Below, in pieces: positions 23,390-36,649 of a stretch of DNA of 64,000 bases (positions are counted from its first letter, which is position 1; the number at the start of each line of letters is the position of its first letter). Both the position numbers and the translations under genes were made by a program. The notes under the pieces were generated by a model. It was given only the letters and a program-made list of their open reading frames with translations. It had not been told where the DNA came from and did no database searches. This DNA comes from Nymphaea colorata (taxonomy: Eukaryota; Streptophyta; Magnoliopsida; Nymphaeales; Nymphaeaceae), in contig NC_045140.1 in the NCBI RefSeq assembly GCF_008831285.2, positions 26,864,131 through 26,928,130 of the forward strand, in the 5' to 3' direction.

Positions 23390-26300
23390 CATTAGCTGAT
23401 AATGCAAAGGAGAACATCAAAATGGCAACCCATTGTGAATCCCTATAAAGTAGTACTGAACACTGCAAGCGAAATAAAAGACAAGAGTTGAAGAAAAGTA
23501 ACATAAAGATGATTGAGCTAAAAAACAACACAGAGAAGCACAAAATGAAAAGCTTCCAAAATATCCTACATGTAAGACTGATAAGAGCATAAGAATTGCA
23601 AAATTAACCAATTACAGCTTTCTAAATACATTTTAAACACAATACAGTCAAGACTACAAACATATACGCTTAACTAAGGGGTCTGGATGTCTAGCCATCA
23701 AAAGATTAGCTATGTTATCATCAGAAAAAGAGCAAAACCAGACATAAATACTGGTGATGACTAATTCACATGAAAGTATCGGGCAGCACTCAGGATTCTT
23801 CTAGGAATGATTAATTAGCACAAATTTACACAAAATTCATGCCAAGCATGATCAGAAGTACCTTTTGATGAAATTCACGTTGTGACTGTTGATGAAGATG
23901 ACGCACTTGTTCCCTTTGTGACTGTCATTATTGCAAATTATTTAATGGCAGAAACTCGAGAAGATAGAGGCACTATAATAATAAAACAGTAACAACAAAT
24001 TTGTAAAGAACACAAAGGGATCAAGCAAAGAGAGCGAACCGTACATAAGGCAAAAAGCAAGTATGTATATCTGAGATAAGACTAACTAGAAATATGCACA
24101 TAAAGAATGTGAATGTATCCAAGTCATGACATCTGTATGCAGTTCCAGTTTAGACCATGCAACATGGTGTTCAGTTCGTTTTCAATTCCTTCTCATTAAA
24201 CTGCTATAGGTCCATGTAATACCAAGCTCAAAAAATGATGCAATATAGCATCCGTCAAGAAAGCAAATTCTCATTTTGAGGCATCAATCTAGCAGGCTTA
24301 TACCCATGGCACATTAAATATTTGAAACCCAAAGCAACTATTGACTAGTCCACTGAAATAGCAGTGTATTTGCAAAATATTCAGAAGTGATGCATGAAAT
24401 CAGGTCAATTAATGAAGAGCCAAAAGTTCATTGGAACAAAGTCAACAAGGTAAAGCCCCACCTTCAAAGCATGAAGCTCCAAGTTCAGTGCATGCTTATC
24501 TTCATCAGAAAAACTTTTAAACCTGCACAAACAGGAACAAGCAACATTAACTCCCATTTTTAAGTTAACTGATGTGGAAACTTACAGTTCAGTGCACAAT
24601 GATCATAACTAAAATTATTATATTATAAACAGTAGAAAAAGTGGTGTGCTTTATCATCAAAAGGTTGAAAATTCAATATTCACTATTATAACCACTATTT
24701 GTTATTCTAAAAATGAGATTTTACTATGATACTTTCCAAAAACAAGCGGCACCTATTTGGCTCATATGGATTCTAATGTGGGTACACTTGGTACAATACA
24801 GAATTTTTCAAAAATCAGGAGCAGCCGAACAGGGTGTCATGGCCATTGACACGTGTATATATATATGTATATTTGATAATTTTTGCTTTCATTTTCCATT
24901 TTTCCCTTCCACCTAGACTCTATATTTTCCTCTCATTTTTCTTTAATTGTGAGAATTTGTGTGGATTATTATGTATCCACCTCTCACTGTACCCCCTTCT
25001 TTGTTCCTTTTAAGGTTATATCCACAAAAGAAAAAAAAAAGCAGGACAACATGCCCATAAAAGACATGCTACGAAGACATGCACTAAAAAGAGAAATTGC
25101 TCTCATATAAACAGAATTATGTCCACCAGTTAGACACTTCCTACAGGGGTTTCTCTTGTTCCCTACCTCACATACTTTTCTAGAACTTTTCTGCATTTAG
25201 ATTCTAAAATAAGTCAAACATGACCTCTATGAGCGATAATTTGGTTTCATACTGGACTATTCAACTAGCAGAATATAAATTAGGAACATATTTCTCACAC
25301 TAAGAAAGAAGAGCCATCAGGAGATCCTTCTACTTCACAATGAAATATGAAATAGTAAAATCACAGGCATGCACAGAAATAACGAACTGATAGTTAGGAT
25401 GTAATTGGACGAATTCGTACCTCAGCAACCAGCTCAAGTGGTGTATCTTATCTTCAATAAAATCGCGATCTTTCCGTAACAAACGCAGCTCCTGCCCACA
25501 AAAGACTGGTAAAATTACCATTCTTTTATTTTTATGTTGACATTTAAAAGAAAAACAACAGAAGACTTTGTAAGTGGAATTAGAGAATCACAATGGGGAA
25601 AAAAATGCTACTGTAGATACTACGTAATAGCTAGGGGGAAATTCGCACAAACAGAGCACCCCTACAAGCCTAATTATCAGGAATAAACTGTAAAGTCCCA
25701 TATTTAATCAACAAAAGCAGCAGAAGCATTTTCAAGAAAATGGAACTGGTAGATGTGAAGTAATATAGATAGTGTGATCCAACAAGGTGAGTATAAGCAA
25801 AAGGGATTCTTGTTACATATCAAATTATTGTGCTGTCAACTTATCCAGTCAAGTCCTAGAAAAGGAACCATGTTGCCACTGCCAGGGTTACAGCTTCCAA
25901 GACATCTAAAGTTTGTGGATTTCCTAGACAAACAATATCCAACTCACATTAACTAGAAGTATCTCAAATTAGTTAAATGGTTAAACCTTTTATAAGCACT
26001 TGAGGACCATTCATAGTGTCAAGTTACTTCTTTACTCATTTGTGTCCACCAAAATCACCCTTTGGCTCCCTTCATCTATCACCCCTCGAGAAAACAATCA
26101 ATTATGCCATAGCATATGTATCAGAAGATTCAGAACAATCCAAAACGCTCTACACCATAAAGCTGACAGAATATTCAATATGTTAAGAGTGATTCCAACC
26201 CAAGCATCAGATTCTACTGAAAGAGAACACTAAGAAAGCTTATGATAAAACAAATTTGTATTCCCACCAAATGGGTAAAGTGGTTCTGTCATGATAAACA

Positions 26301-29300
26301 TGCAACCAGTTTAGAAACACAGAAGAAATGTCAGAGCCAAGAAGAAGTACAAACGCCCATTTTCTGCATCCAAAGAATATACTTATGTTATGACACCGGA
26401 TCACAGACCATGTAAAACCATCAGAAACCTAACTGTGCAATCTAAATATACAGGAAATTTTAGGTAAAAATGCATAAAAAATTGTATGTAAGTCACACAA
26501 GTTTACAGCAAATATCATATTGGTATGACTCATTAAGGATAGTGCATTGATATAAATTTTGAGGAACGTGACGTGAATACAAGATTCATCGGAATATGCA
26601 CTTGCAACTGCAGAATGGACACCTGGCGGACATCTCTGGTTTTCCAAAGCATCTCTACCTCCTTTTCAAGCTCTGGAACTACAAGCATTGTTCGCCATCC
26701 TAAAACAGAATAAACACATCCATCCATTATAAACCATATATGCAGGTAAATATGCCTGACTCAGGTGGCAGATGCAGTTGGTTAATTTTGTGTATTTGAT
26801 ATATGAACAACTGAAAGTCATGAACTCATGAATCCAGTGTATGTAGGCGCAGATGTTCACAAATTTCTTTGGAATGCTGGTCCTGCATTATATCAATCAA
26901 TTTATCCTCAAGCTTGCTGGAACAATTTAACCACCTGTTCTTTTGCTTTATGACCAATTATCGATGAGTTCGAAGCAAGTATCTATGTGAGTTACAGATT
27001 CCAGTCTGTTGGTTTTGTTTGCTCTTCTCTGTTTGAGATCTTACAACTTGAAACACTCTCTCTTTCTCTCACATACACAGCACATGCGCGCACCATGATA
27101 TATTCATTTACAAGTTTTGGTACCTTTTGTATTATTTACCCTCCACCTTTCTGTGCATAAGGGCTTGCTGGTCATTCGAGTGACCAGACCTCCTCTCATT
27201 AATAAAAATACTATTTCTCATGTTATCCTGCTAGGATTTGATGCATGTTGTATTTCCTTAATAAGGAGTTTGATATTCTGAGCTTGGTGATTGTTCATTT
27301 GACACTGTTCTCTTGCTTGAGTGCTCTTCGAGAGCCCTCATTTGACTGCTTTCCGCACCCTTACAGACGCATCATGCCAAGTTAAGTAAGTCAAACCTAT
27401 TTCACAAGCTCTGCATTGACGGTGCACACATGCAAATGCTTGCTCGAGAGTATATTTATGCACTCATATCTTTGTTACAGAAATCAATGCAAAATGTTCT
27501 GTAAGTTTACATTTTAGAGTAAGTTCAAAGAAATACCAAGAACTTTCTTGCTGCGTAGTATGTCACCATAAATGTGATCTCCAACATAAAGAACCTACAG
27601 ATGAGCAGCACACAACAAATTAACACAATGAAAATTGTTTTGTGCATATAATCATAATTCATAACTGAACTGTCTCACAGAACAAATCCAAAAAGAAAAC
27701 ACAGATGTGAACATTCACCTGATAATGACTGGTCAAGCATAGGGTTAAAAGGGCAAAATTGGAGATATCTTGAAACAAAACCCAGACGAAAACATACTGT
27801 TGAACCTTCTACAAATTTGATACGCTGAAGGGAACTAGAACAACTGATAAAATAGTTTTATTTCAATGAAGTGAAATCCAAGATATTTTTCACACAACTA
27901 GTCAAGCAGAAACTTGCACAACTATCTGATGATAAAAGAAACAGACTAATCAAATTAAAATCCCTCAATGTGCACTGCCAACCAACAAGCCCTCAAAGTT
28001 CAAAGGCATTACACAGGGTGAAAAGGAGAAACTAGGATTGATATCTAGCATCACATCCATTTGACTTTTCAAATCAGCAACATGAAGCACAGTTGGTAAC
28101 CTTATAGAAGATGACGCAGGAAAATCACTATCCCGTATATTATTTTTTGTTCCGATGTCAATTGAAAATCACCACAGTCCACAGCTATTCTGGCATAAAT
28201 AATTCACAGGCAAATCACCATCAATCTCATTTCTTATTCCCAGCATAACAGAATTACTCTCCATCTTAGATACAATAATAGGCTTGCAATTATAAAGCAC
28301 GAACAAGAACATAAGGCCAATTATGAAACACTGTTTTCACGTGGTTCAGAGTTCAGACAGCTTTTTGGAAAAAAGACCAAGCAGCACCTGGGAACTCGCT
28401 TCAATAGAAAGCAATTTATGTAGATGAGCAACACTCCCTCCCTGAAATGGCAATTCCCAGAGCATCAATCTAGGCACTTCCATCTCTGTGTCAATTAAAG
28501 TACATCATAAAATAGGCTATTGCAGACGATAACAACAAAATTTGATGGATGCATTTATTTTGAAAATAAAAACATTATTTCTAAATCAAATTTCGGACAT
28601 TACCTGAAAGACTCTGCAACCCTTTCTCAGGCCTTTGTGAGGCAATCTTGGTGAAACATTTCCAACCTTAACAAAAATTCAAACGAAAAAAAGAATTTTT
28701 AGCATATCAAACCAGCACAACAAAGTAGTTGAGTAATTCAAACACTAGCCTGTGGCATAAGAGTGCCATTATCTGTGTTTAGCAGCATCCCAGTGTCTGC
28801 TTCAACCTCAAACAAGTTTGCACGATTGTCCTCATTAAAGAAACCTGGTTTGGCACTGGAAATAATCACAAATTATTCACTCTAGGAAATGTTACAGGCT
28901 GATGAGCACTTCTAATAAAATATATCTATACAAGAAAACAACGTCACCGTAATAAGGATGGGAAACAACAGATAGTTGTATATAGATTCCACAGGTCACA
29001 GCAAGCCATTCTTGTTTCCAAAAAACAGGGCAGAGCACAGACCAAGAAGTATATAACTCAAAAATTTACTAAAATGGTCAAACAGAATTGTTGCACAAGA
29101 AAGCATTAGAAAGAAAAGCAAAAATAAGAAGAAATTGGAAAAAAAAGGAATGAGTAAATGTAGTTGAAAAAGTGATGCATAGTTAATATTCTTAACGGTA
29201 GTGAAACTTAACAGTGTCAGCTGAGAGAATTGTTTGATTCTACTTCAGGTCTACAATTCCAAAAAAAAGGAATAAGTATCAGTTGAAAAAATGATGCATA

Positions 29301-30153
29301 GCTAATATTCTTAATGATAGTGAAAGTTAACAGTGTCATCTGAGAGAATTGTTTGATTCTACTTCAGGTCTACAGACTACAATTCACTGGTTACAGAAAC
29401 TTCCAATAATGATGGCTTTGCTTTAGGTGGAAAACTATAAATCAAGCAAATCCTTTCAATAATGGAAGATTCTCTAAGTGAGTGAAAAATAGAACAACAC
29501 ATGGGGCAGCACTCAAACACATTTTCTCGACAATCACCAAATTTTACTAATGTTCTGCAATAGTCCTTTTTCAGGTAGCCAACACAAAATGTAGCCAAAA
29601 GTGAAAACTGCCTCTAGGCATAAGCTTTTTATCTTTCATCATTAAGAGTGGAATCAACAGTTGAAAACATACAATTTTGTCCTTGTTATAAATAGTAGCA
29701 GCAATCATCAATCATGAAGGAATTAGGATGGGGAAGAGATTCACTTAAACATGAATATCTTAAGAAGACGAAGCAAAAAAGCCCATTTGTAACTTCCCTC
29801 AAAGGAAGCATCTACATTTTTCAGCATTAATGTAGGGAGATGGCACACATTTTAGTAACAAGTGTTGTAAGTATGCTTGAGCATGAGGTTTTACTTGTTT
29901 TTATACAAAATCATCTATAATCGCACAAAGCTACAGAATTATGAAAGGAAACTGCCTCATTGTCAAGAACCATTCTTGACATAACTAATATGTAGAGTGA
30001 TGTCTTTTTCAATCACAAAAAAAAAAAAAAAATCATTCTGACAGTCCCAGATATTAACAGATCACCATTTAACATGACACTGGAAGTGGCATGTCAAATG
30101 ATGTTTTGGACAACATTTAATCTAAAAGACACACACACACACACTCATACATA

Positions 30154-30203
<50 letters not shown>

Positions 30204-33200
30204 TGCAATCACCACAAGTTCTGGAAGAACTTAACGCTGTGTATCAAGTAAGACCAAAAATTAATAATACTGATATAATCAAGCAAAAAGTGTTCAATTA
30301 AAGCTATTTCAACTTATGAAATGGTTGAAAGGACTACCTGCCAGTAATAACCACATCAAAATTTTCTAACCAAAAATGACTGCAAGGATTATCATCTGCT
30401 GTTTGGGATCGACAAAGAAAATTCATCACGACATCTGTGTAGTCCCAGAGGCTGCAAAATGGAGCCAACAATGAATCTTGTCACTTACAAGACAACTTTG
30501 TTTCAAACAAGTGAATAATCTGAGGCTTTAATTCATGTTGTCATCGATCTAAGAGGACTATTGAAGATGACAAACACAGATAGGATTGAATTAGAGGAGA
30601 AGTTAAGATGTCCAGTATTGTAGTCATTGAAGGGCACAGACAGGATCTAGTCTAGCAATTAGACTAAAAAAGTTAACTATGTCCAGCACAGTAACCATCT
30701 AAAAGAGAATTATTGCCACTACCCAGAATCTGATGCAACCCTTTCTTCAGAAAGGTCAGGTTGCAGAATAATGGTGGACTTTCCGAAGTCCTAACAAATA
30801 AACAAACATTATCTCATACATGTTTTTCCCTTTTCCAAGAAGTAAGAAAAGAACAAATTGTCTGACAAAAAGAATGTGAGAAAGAATCACACAGTGCAAA
30901 AGGTATGCGAAGAATCAATAACCAACTCAGCCTATCCAAAGAAATCTGCATTAGATGATTTGGGCCATTTGGCCTTATAGCTAGCAGTGCTATGCCATGT
31001 CCCTGGGGCAGGTAATACAGTTTCAAAAGTTGTGCCAGGCCGATGATTGAAATCATAGATTTGCTGGAAATCCTCAAGGGAGACTTGACTATTTTGATTC
31101 CACCCACATTCTTTCAGTCATTCAACATCTGCAGGTAGAGTAATTGCAGCAGCGAGCTGCCATTTCTCAAGCATAGATAATTGGTCACAGCATCACATCT
31201 ATCACTAAAAATCACAGGTTTAGAGGGCCTCAGCTTCATGAAAGATACTTAAGAATGACATATTACCCTTTATTATTTTTTCACATGTGATTATTCTAAA
31301 AGGGGAATCACAGGGTAAAGTGAATATGCTAAAAAGGCTTCCATACTGGCTCTCTTATTCAAACCAAGAAGAAGAAATGAAATAGTTATGTAGCTTCCAG
31401 AAAGTTGTTAGACCCATACCAGAACATATATTTTGTCTACAAGGAACTCCAGTCAACAAGGTGAAAAACCCAAAGAAAAAACACAGTTACCTATTTGTCA
31501 CCAGAAAAGTTGCACGCCCAGAATCCCTTAGCATTTGTAACATGGGTACAATGAGTTGGTCATCATTGATATACCTAACAGGGAAAACCAACAAAGGTTG
31601 TAAGAAGTAATTGGGAAGAATTGTTGAACCATGCATTTCCTAGTAAATGTAAAACCAATAATCTGACGGCAAAAAATAATCCTTAATAAAATGCTGGTTC
31701 ATTACTAAGCACCTCCACATATTTCAATACTAAGCACATCCATTTATTTTACTCTGGGGACTTTTGAGGGTCCGCAATCTGTGCTTTCATCTTTCAAAGA
31801 GAATGAGTAGTATACAATATGAATACGCATATACAATTGGCATATTTGGTAGAGTAAACATACAAAAAGTAAGATTTATCCTGTACTTTGTAAATAAAGT
31901 GTCAAACATCAAGCCGTCAACTGGCAAAAATTTCATTTCATAGGATACTATAAGTTTTAAACATTTAACTGAAGAAGGAAGAAGAAGAAGAGCACTTTTG
32001 AGGTAGTTTCATGCATCACAGGCCAGTCTTAAAGGGAAACACATTCCAAGTTTTTTTTCCTTACAACAAAGAAGAGCCAAAAAGATGGTCCTATTTAATA
32101 TAAAAATGACCTTAAATTTTCTAAATCAAATCTTACTTTCCAGGGTCCTTGGCAACCATTTGCTTCAAAGTTCCATCACGATGACACAGATCAACAGCGG
32201 CTCTAACATCTCTGTATATTCTACAGTAACTGCAAAAATTAGACAGGAGTCCATTCAAGACAAGTTTCATTACAACAATACAAATCAACAGCAGCTCAAC
32301 CATTCTCAGGCATCCCACTGCAACTGCACAAATACATGGGAACCATCAACAAGCAATTGACATGCCTAAGTCTTTACCTCATACTTGTGTCATTGCCCCA
32401 AGTGCAACAATAAATACGTGAGAACCGAATTCACAAATAACTACATAATTCGGAAACACAAAAAAGGAAAAGAGAACAAGAGAGGTCACAAGAAAAATCA
32501 TGTCCTGTGCTCTTATTATGGTCGTGGACAATAGGACAAGCTAACTCTTAATAAATCAAACGATAAAATTGTTTCTCTTATAAGAATTGAAGAACAGAAA
32601 GAAGCAAAAAGAGGACATGTGAAGAAATCTAATGGTAAAATGTGATTTTCTCCTCATTATGATAATGGCGGTGTCATTATTTAAGAAATCAGATAACTAG
32701 CCTGCTTACTCTCAAATATTGATTGACATACTCACATACATAATTGCTTACAGGCACTTTCAATTGCAAAAGCATATTTTAGCTGGCAAACTAGACATAG
32801 GAAGACTCCTATAGTCCTATTGAATTGAACGAATAAGGGGAATGTACCAGAAACTCAGCAAGAGAATTTACTTAGTGGAAAGCCTAATTGTTACTGTGAA
32901 CATTCATTGCTAATATACAAGCATCTTCTGGTTAATATGATCATAGATAAAAGTTAACAGAGGCTGCCATGCATTTATGCTTTAAAGAATAAAGGGTCCT
33001 TAATAGTAAACTTAATTACTAATTTCAGATGCATGGCTTATCCAACTATTAGTTATTACTAACCAATTTTCAAATTACCAGATTGATTGGTCCAGAATGA
33101 GATAAATTAAAGATCAGAGAGATACAAGGTAATTATGTATCAGCATTATCCGTTAAAAATCTTACTCGGCACCATTTGGAACTTTTCCAGGATATCTATC

Positions 33201-36200
33201 CTTGAAATCGACAAGCTGTGCAAACAAGTAAGCCTCAGCCAAGGAGAAAAGAGTATCAATAAGAGCATAATCAGGTTCGTCAAATGCATCACGTATCAAG
33301 GTATTCCCATAAGTTGCAATTTTTTCTTCTTTGGACATCTCCTTGAAGCCATGGTAAGCAACTTTTACATACTTGTGGCGATCCATCTGTAAAAGAATCA
33401 AGATGTATGGCATTTGTCAGAAGTACCTATCATATAATATATTAATATGACAAGATAAGTACGACCCATCAGCAAACCACTCAGGAAAAATCATATGTTA
33501 TGACATTGAGAGTAAATAGGTTACATCTAATCCTAAAATGATGAGAAAAAGCAACAGAAAATTTGCAACTTTACTAAGCATACAAGTTATAATTGTATAC
33601 ACAAATAGCATATATTGGATGTCAAGCATTTTACAGAAAATTACATGTTGTTACCCAGAAACCAACTTATGTACACATTTAACTGATCTGATATACTTAG
33701 AGGTGCCACTTGTTTTAGTTCCAGAAAAATCAAACTGATATTTTCTTTTTCAAAGTAAGGTAGGAAGAAGACTATGCCGAAGAGAACAAATCATACGAAA
33801 ATTAACAAGCATGGATACATCATACATGTATATAATCTTGGCTGGCCTAATCAGCTTAAGACCTAAAGTTAAAGGAGGTCAACGGTTCTTGATAAAAATC
33901 TGTTAGGGATCTATCAAACCCAGCTTGCCAATCAATCAGGATAGCATCCACAAATACAAATATAGATACAATAAAAAAATATATATATACAATACAATAC
34001 ACATGCACACACACAACTCGTCTATCTTATGTTGCTAGTTGCTGGAGACAATTGTCAACTGCATGCAAATACTGCTTTTGCACCACAAAATTTGTAACTT
34101 AGACAGAAGTAAACGCAGGCTTCTCTAACCTTCAAAATGTTGCCCCGTTTCTTATCAAGAACTAGCCCCCTGACCATATATCTCCAATCAAATGACCACT
34201 CCAGCAACTAAAAGAAAAATAAATCAATGTCATTTGAAAGCTTCTGATAGAAACAGGAATAAGAATCATTATGAAAGAAGCAAACATCCACACAAACCTC
34301 TGTTGGGTATCCTAAATCATAAACCAACTTCCTGACTGTTCCATTATAAGCCAATGTTTCAAAGGTTTCGGGCTTATATTGTGCCAAAGTATAGTCCATA
34401 TCAAATCCCACTGCAACAATACCCTTCATGTTTAGTGATCTATTGCAAAATATCTGCTTTCCCATTGTGATTTTCTGCCTCCCTTCAAAAGATGACCAAA
34501 TGCCATTTCCATGATAACCATTGACACTAAAATGGTCATGCACTTCCTTTGCTTCTTTATTCTCCACCTGTCCATCTCTGCCTGAATATGATTGATTCAT
34601 ACCTTATTAATTTGGAAAAAAAAGAAAACCATTAGTAATCTACCAGAAGTACATAGAAAATAGTCCATTGGCAAGTTACCAAAGTAGTCCAGGCATACAA
34701 TGTTCTACCCAGATTCTAGATGCAGACTACATATTTATAAGACAGAAGAAGACCAAAAAGAAGCATGCTTTACCAGCTACAATATTAAAGACATCATAAG
34801 AAAAAAAAAAGCAAGAACCTAACGACCTATAAAAGAATCCCAGTCAACAAATCATCTGGAAAAATTAAAGGAAAAAAAATCCTGGAAAGGCGGTCACAAT
34901 CAACTCAAACAAGAAAATAGTCCTAAAGACTACCAAGTTTTTAGTGACGCAGGTAGTTTTGTCAGAGAGAAAGAATGACTTCTATTTGTTCATTTTCATT
35001 GGCCAGGGAAACCAAAAGTTTCCAGTTTCCTCACCTTGAACTATCAGATGCTATAAGGAAAGTAGATGAGGAAAAGTTCCCTGATAAATAATTACATTTG
35101 CATCATCGTCTACGTTTTCAATTAATTATCCTTATGCTGTAACAAGGAAAAAGCATCTCTAATAAATATATAAACTACAATACATGGCTAGAAGACAGAA
35201 AAAATCTATATGCATAGACGGCAGTTTTGGGGTACATATGTTGGAGGAAAGACATCAGGCAGATAAAGGTAGATTTTCATATAATTGGGCGTAGTATTTG
35301 TGACACCCTAACACCCAAAAAATTTAGTCTCGTATTAAAAATTGTAAGAGATCTTCAAAAGCTTATAAAGGGGGTTATTAAGTAGATGGTTGTCCTGATT
35401 CCTATCTTTTTTGAGGTTAGAGCCAAAACTGCTGGGGGCGAGTTGGGATCCATCGAACCAGGGGCCTGAGCCTACAAGTAGGTCAGATTGTTACAGTAAT
35501 ATCAAAGCTGGTTCAACACTCGAACCTAGGGTCCCACACGCGCGGACGCGTGTGCCTTAAGGGGGGTGGATTATAACACCCTAAAAATTTAGTCTCGTAT
35601 TGATGATTGTGAGGGATCTACAAGAGCTTATAAAAGGGGTTATTAAATAGATGATTGTCATGGTTCCTATGTTTTTGGGGTTGAAGCCAAAACTGCTAGG
35701 AGGCGGGTTTGGATATGCCGAACTAGGAGCCTGAGCCTACAAGTGGGTCGGATTGCTACAGTATTTCTCGAAGTAACGATGCATGAGCATATCATTCTTA
35801 ATAAACTTTGATACACTTGGTCTTGAGATTGAAACAAATGCGCTTGATGGAACAGTTATGATGGCACGTTACAACTGACTATGCTATCTATGATCAGCTT
35901 ATTACACAAAATGACTGACAGCTCCTCGTCCAAATTTTGATCCCAAAAAGGAAAACCGTGATAATTTGTGTCATCATGCATCTCGGGTACTCAGTTTTCA
36001 ATATTTAATTATGTCAGAACAGAAAGCATCATAAGGTGGCGAAGTTCATAGGCCAACTGCATGAAGTTATCAGTAGAGAGGCTATAACCAATGAAGGGTG
36101 AAGTCAAACACCTAACACTTCATAAACGACACGTACACGAATCACAAGCAGTTCAGCTGCATGACCCGGCAGAAACCACCAAGTCAGAACATCCAGAACC

Positions 36201-36649
36201 CGAACTTCCTCGGACTACCACTCTGCCAAGGACGCCAGGGTTAAGAACACCTCACTAAACCCAAGACATATGGCTCTTGCGCCAACAATACAACCATGAG
36301 TAATACTGAGTGGTGGCCGTGGCACATGAATTGTACATGTTACTTCGTGGGCGGAAACCTTATAAGCAAGAAGTCATGCACACGTGATAGAAAGGTCAGA
36401 GTCCAGCAAAATTCTGTCAACCAAGAAGACGAAGAAACGAAACGGTACGCGGATGGTGGTAGTGGTGGTGGCAGCAATGGCAGCAGAAGAAGAAGAAGAA
36501 GGAGTACCTCTAACGATGCCGGGAACGGACGGCGGCTCTTGGGTGCCGACGGAGAAAACCCTAATCCGCGCAGGAAGAAACCAAGGGGATTGTTTCGGGG
36601 GTCGGAAGGACCAACAAAAGGATGAGACGGCTCCCTTGGCGATGCGCAT
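21355..36649 (-). CDS. HAD-superfamily (subfamily IG) 5'-nucleotidase, NT5C2-like
   Basis: This is a HAD phosphatase of the cytosolic-purine-nucleotidase type (IG subfamily), expected to remove phosphate from IMP/GMP-like mononucleotides. Exons on the minus strand are 36508-36649, 34298-34602, 34130-34207, 33166-33386, 32137-32229, 31491-31574, 30338-30451, 28750-28855, 28604-28666, 28388-28441, 27537-27594, 26623-26699, 25421-25491, 24462-24522, 23862-23921, 22400-22462 and 21355-21570. All phases agree and give 621 residues. Motif I is GFDMDYTLA with Asp115 and Asp117; motif II is in TFLVTNS; motif IV is YVGDHIYGDIL. The C terminus has WGQLMKTGYQNSRFAHQVER and YYRPSEDFMPHEFD. Exon 1 encodes an Arg/Ser-rich, acid-poor leader (about 47 residues) that could be an organelle transit peptide. 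The next ATG (34598-34600) is an alternative start. Intron 8 appears to use a GC donor. Exon 16 could also start 9 nt later in frame. The family is very sure; the location of exon 1 is less so. Confidence 0.93.
23362..23389. repeat. (AT)14 microsatellite
   Basis: A perfect AT dinucleotide run in the nucleotidase intron between exons 15 and 16. Confidence 0.9.
29133..29375. repeat. tandem duplication within a nucleotidase intron
   Basis: Two copies of a unit of about 119 bp lie side by side between exons 7 and 8. They share GTTGAAAAA(G/A)TGATGCATAG, TAATATTCTTAA and GAGAATTGTTTGATTCTACT with a handful of substitutions. The two copies of GTTGAAAA start at 29163 and 29282. It is non-coding and looks like a young local duplication. 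Confidence 0.85.
30159..30194. repeat. (AT)18 microsatellite
   Basis: A perfect AT run in the nucleotidase intron between exons 7 and 8. An (AC) run at about 30.13 kb precedes it and GAGAGAGAG follows it. Confidence 0.9.
35299..35760 (+). mobile_element. TRIM (terminal-repeat retrotransposon in miniature), structurally whole
   Basis: This is a 462-bp LTR element in intron 1 of the nucleotidase gene. LTR 1 is 35299-35495 and LTR 2 is 35572-35760, both with TG/TA...CA-type ends (TGTGACACCC...GATTGTTACA; TATAACACCC...GATTGCTACA). The internal region of about 76 bp begins with GTAATATCAAAGC, a degenerate match to the methionine-tRNA primer site TGGTATCAGAGC. It ends in the purine-rich AAGGGGGGTGGA expected of a polypurine tract. 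Perfect 5-bp target duplications GTATT flank it (35294-35298 and 35761-35765). It has no coding capacity, as is normal for TRIMs, which depend on other elements. The LTRs differ at many positions, so the insertion is not recent. Confidence 0.88.
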
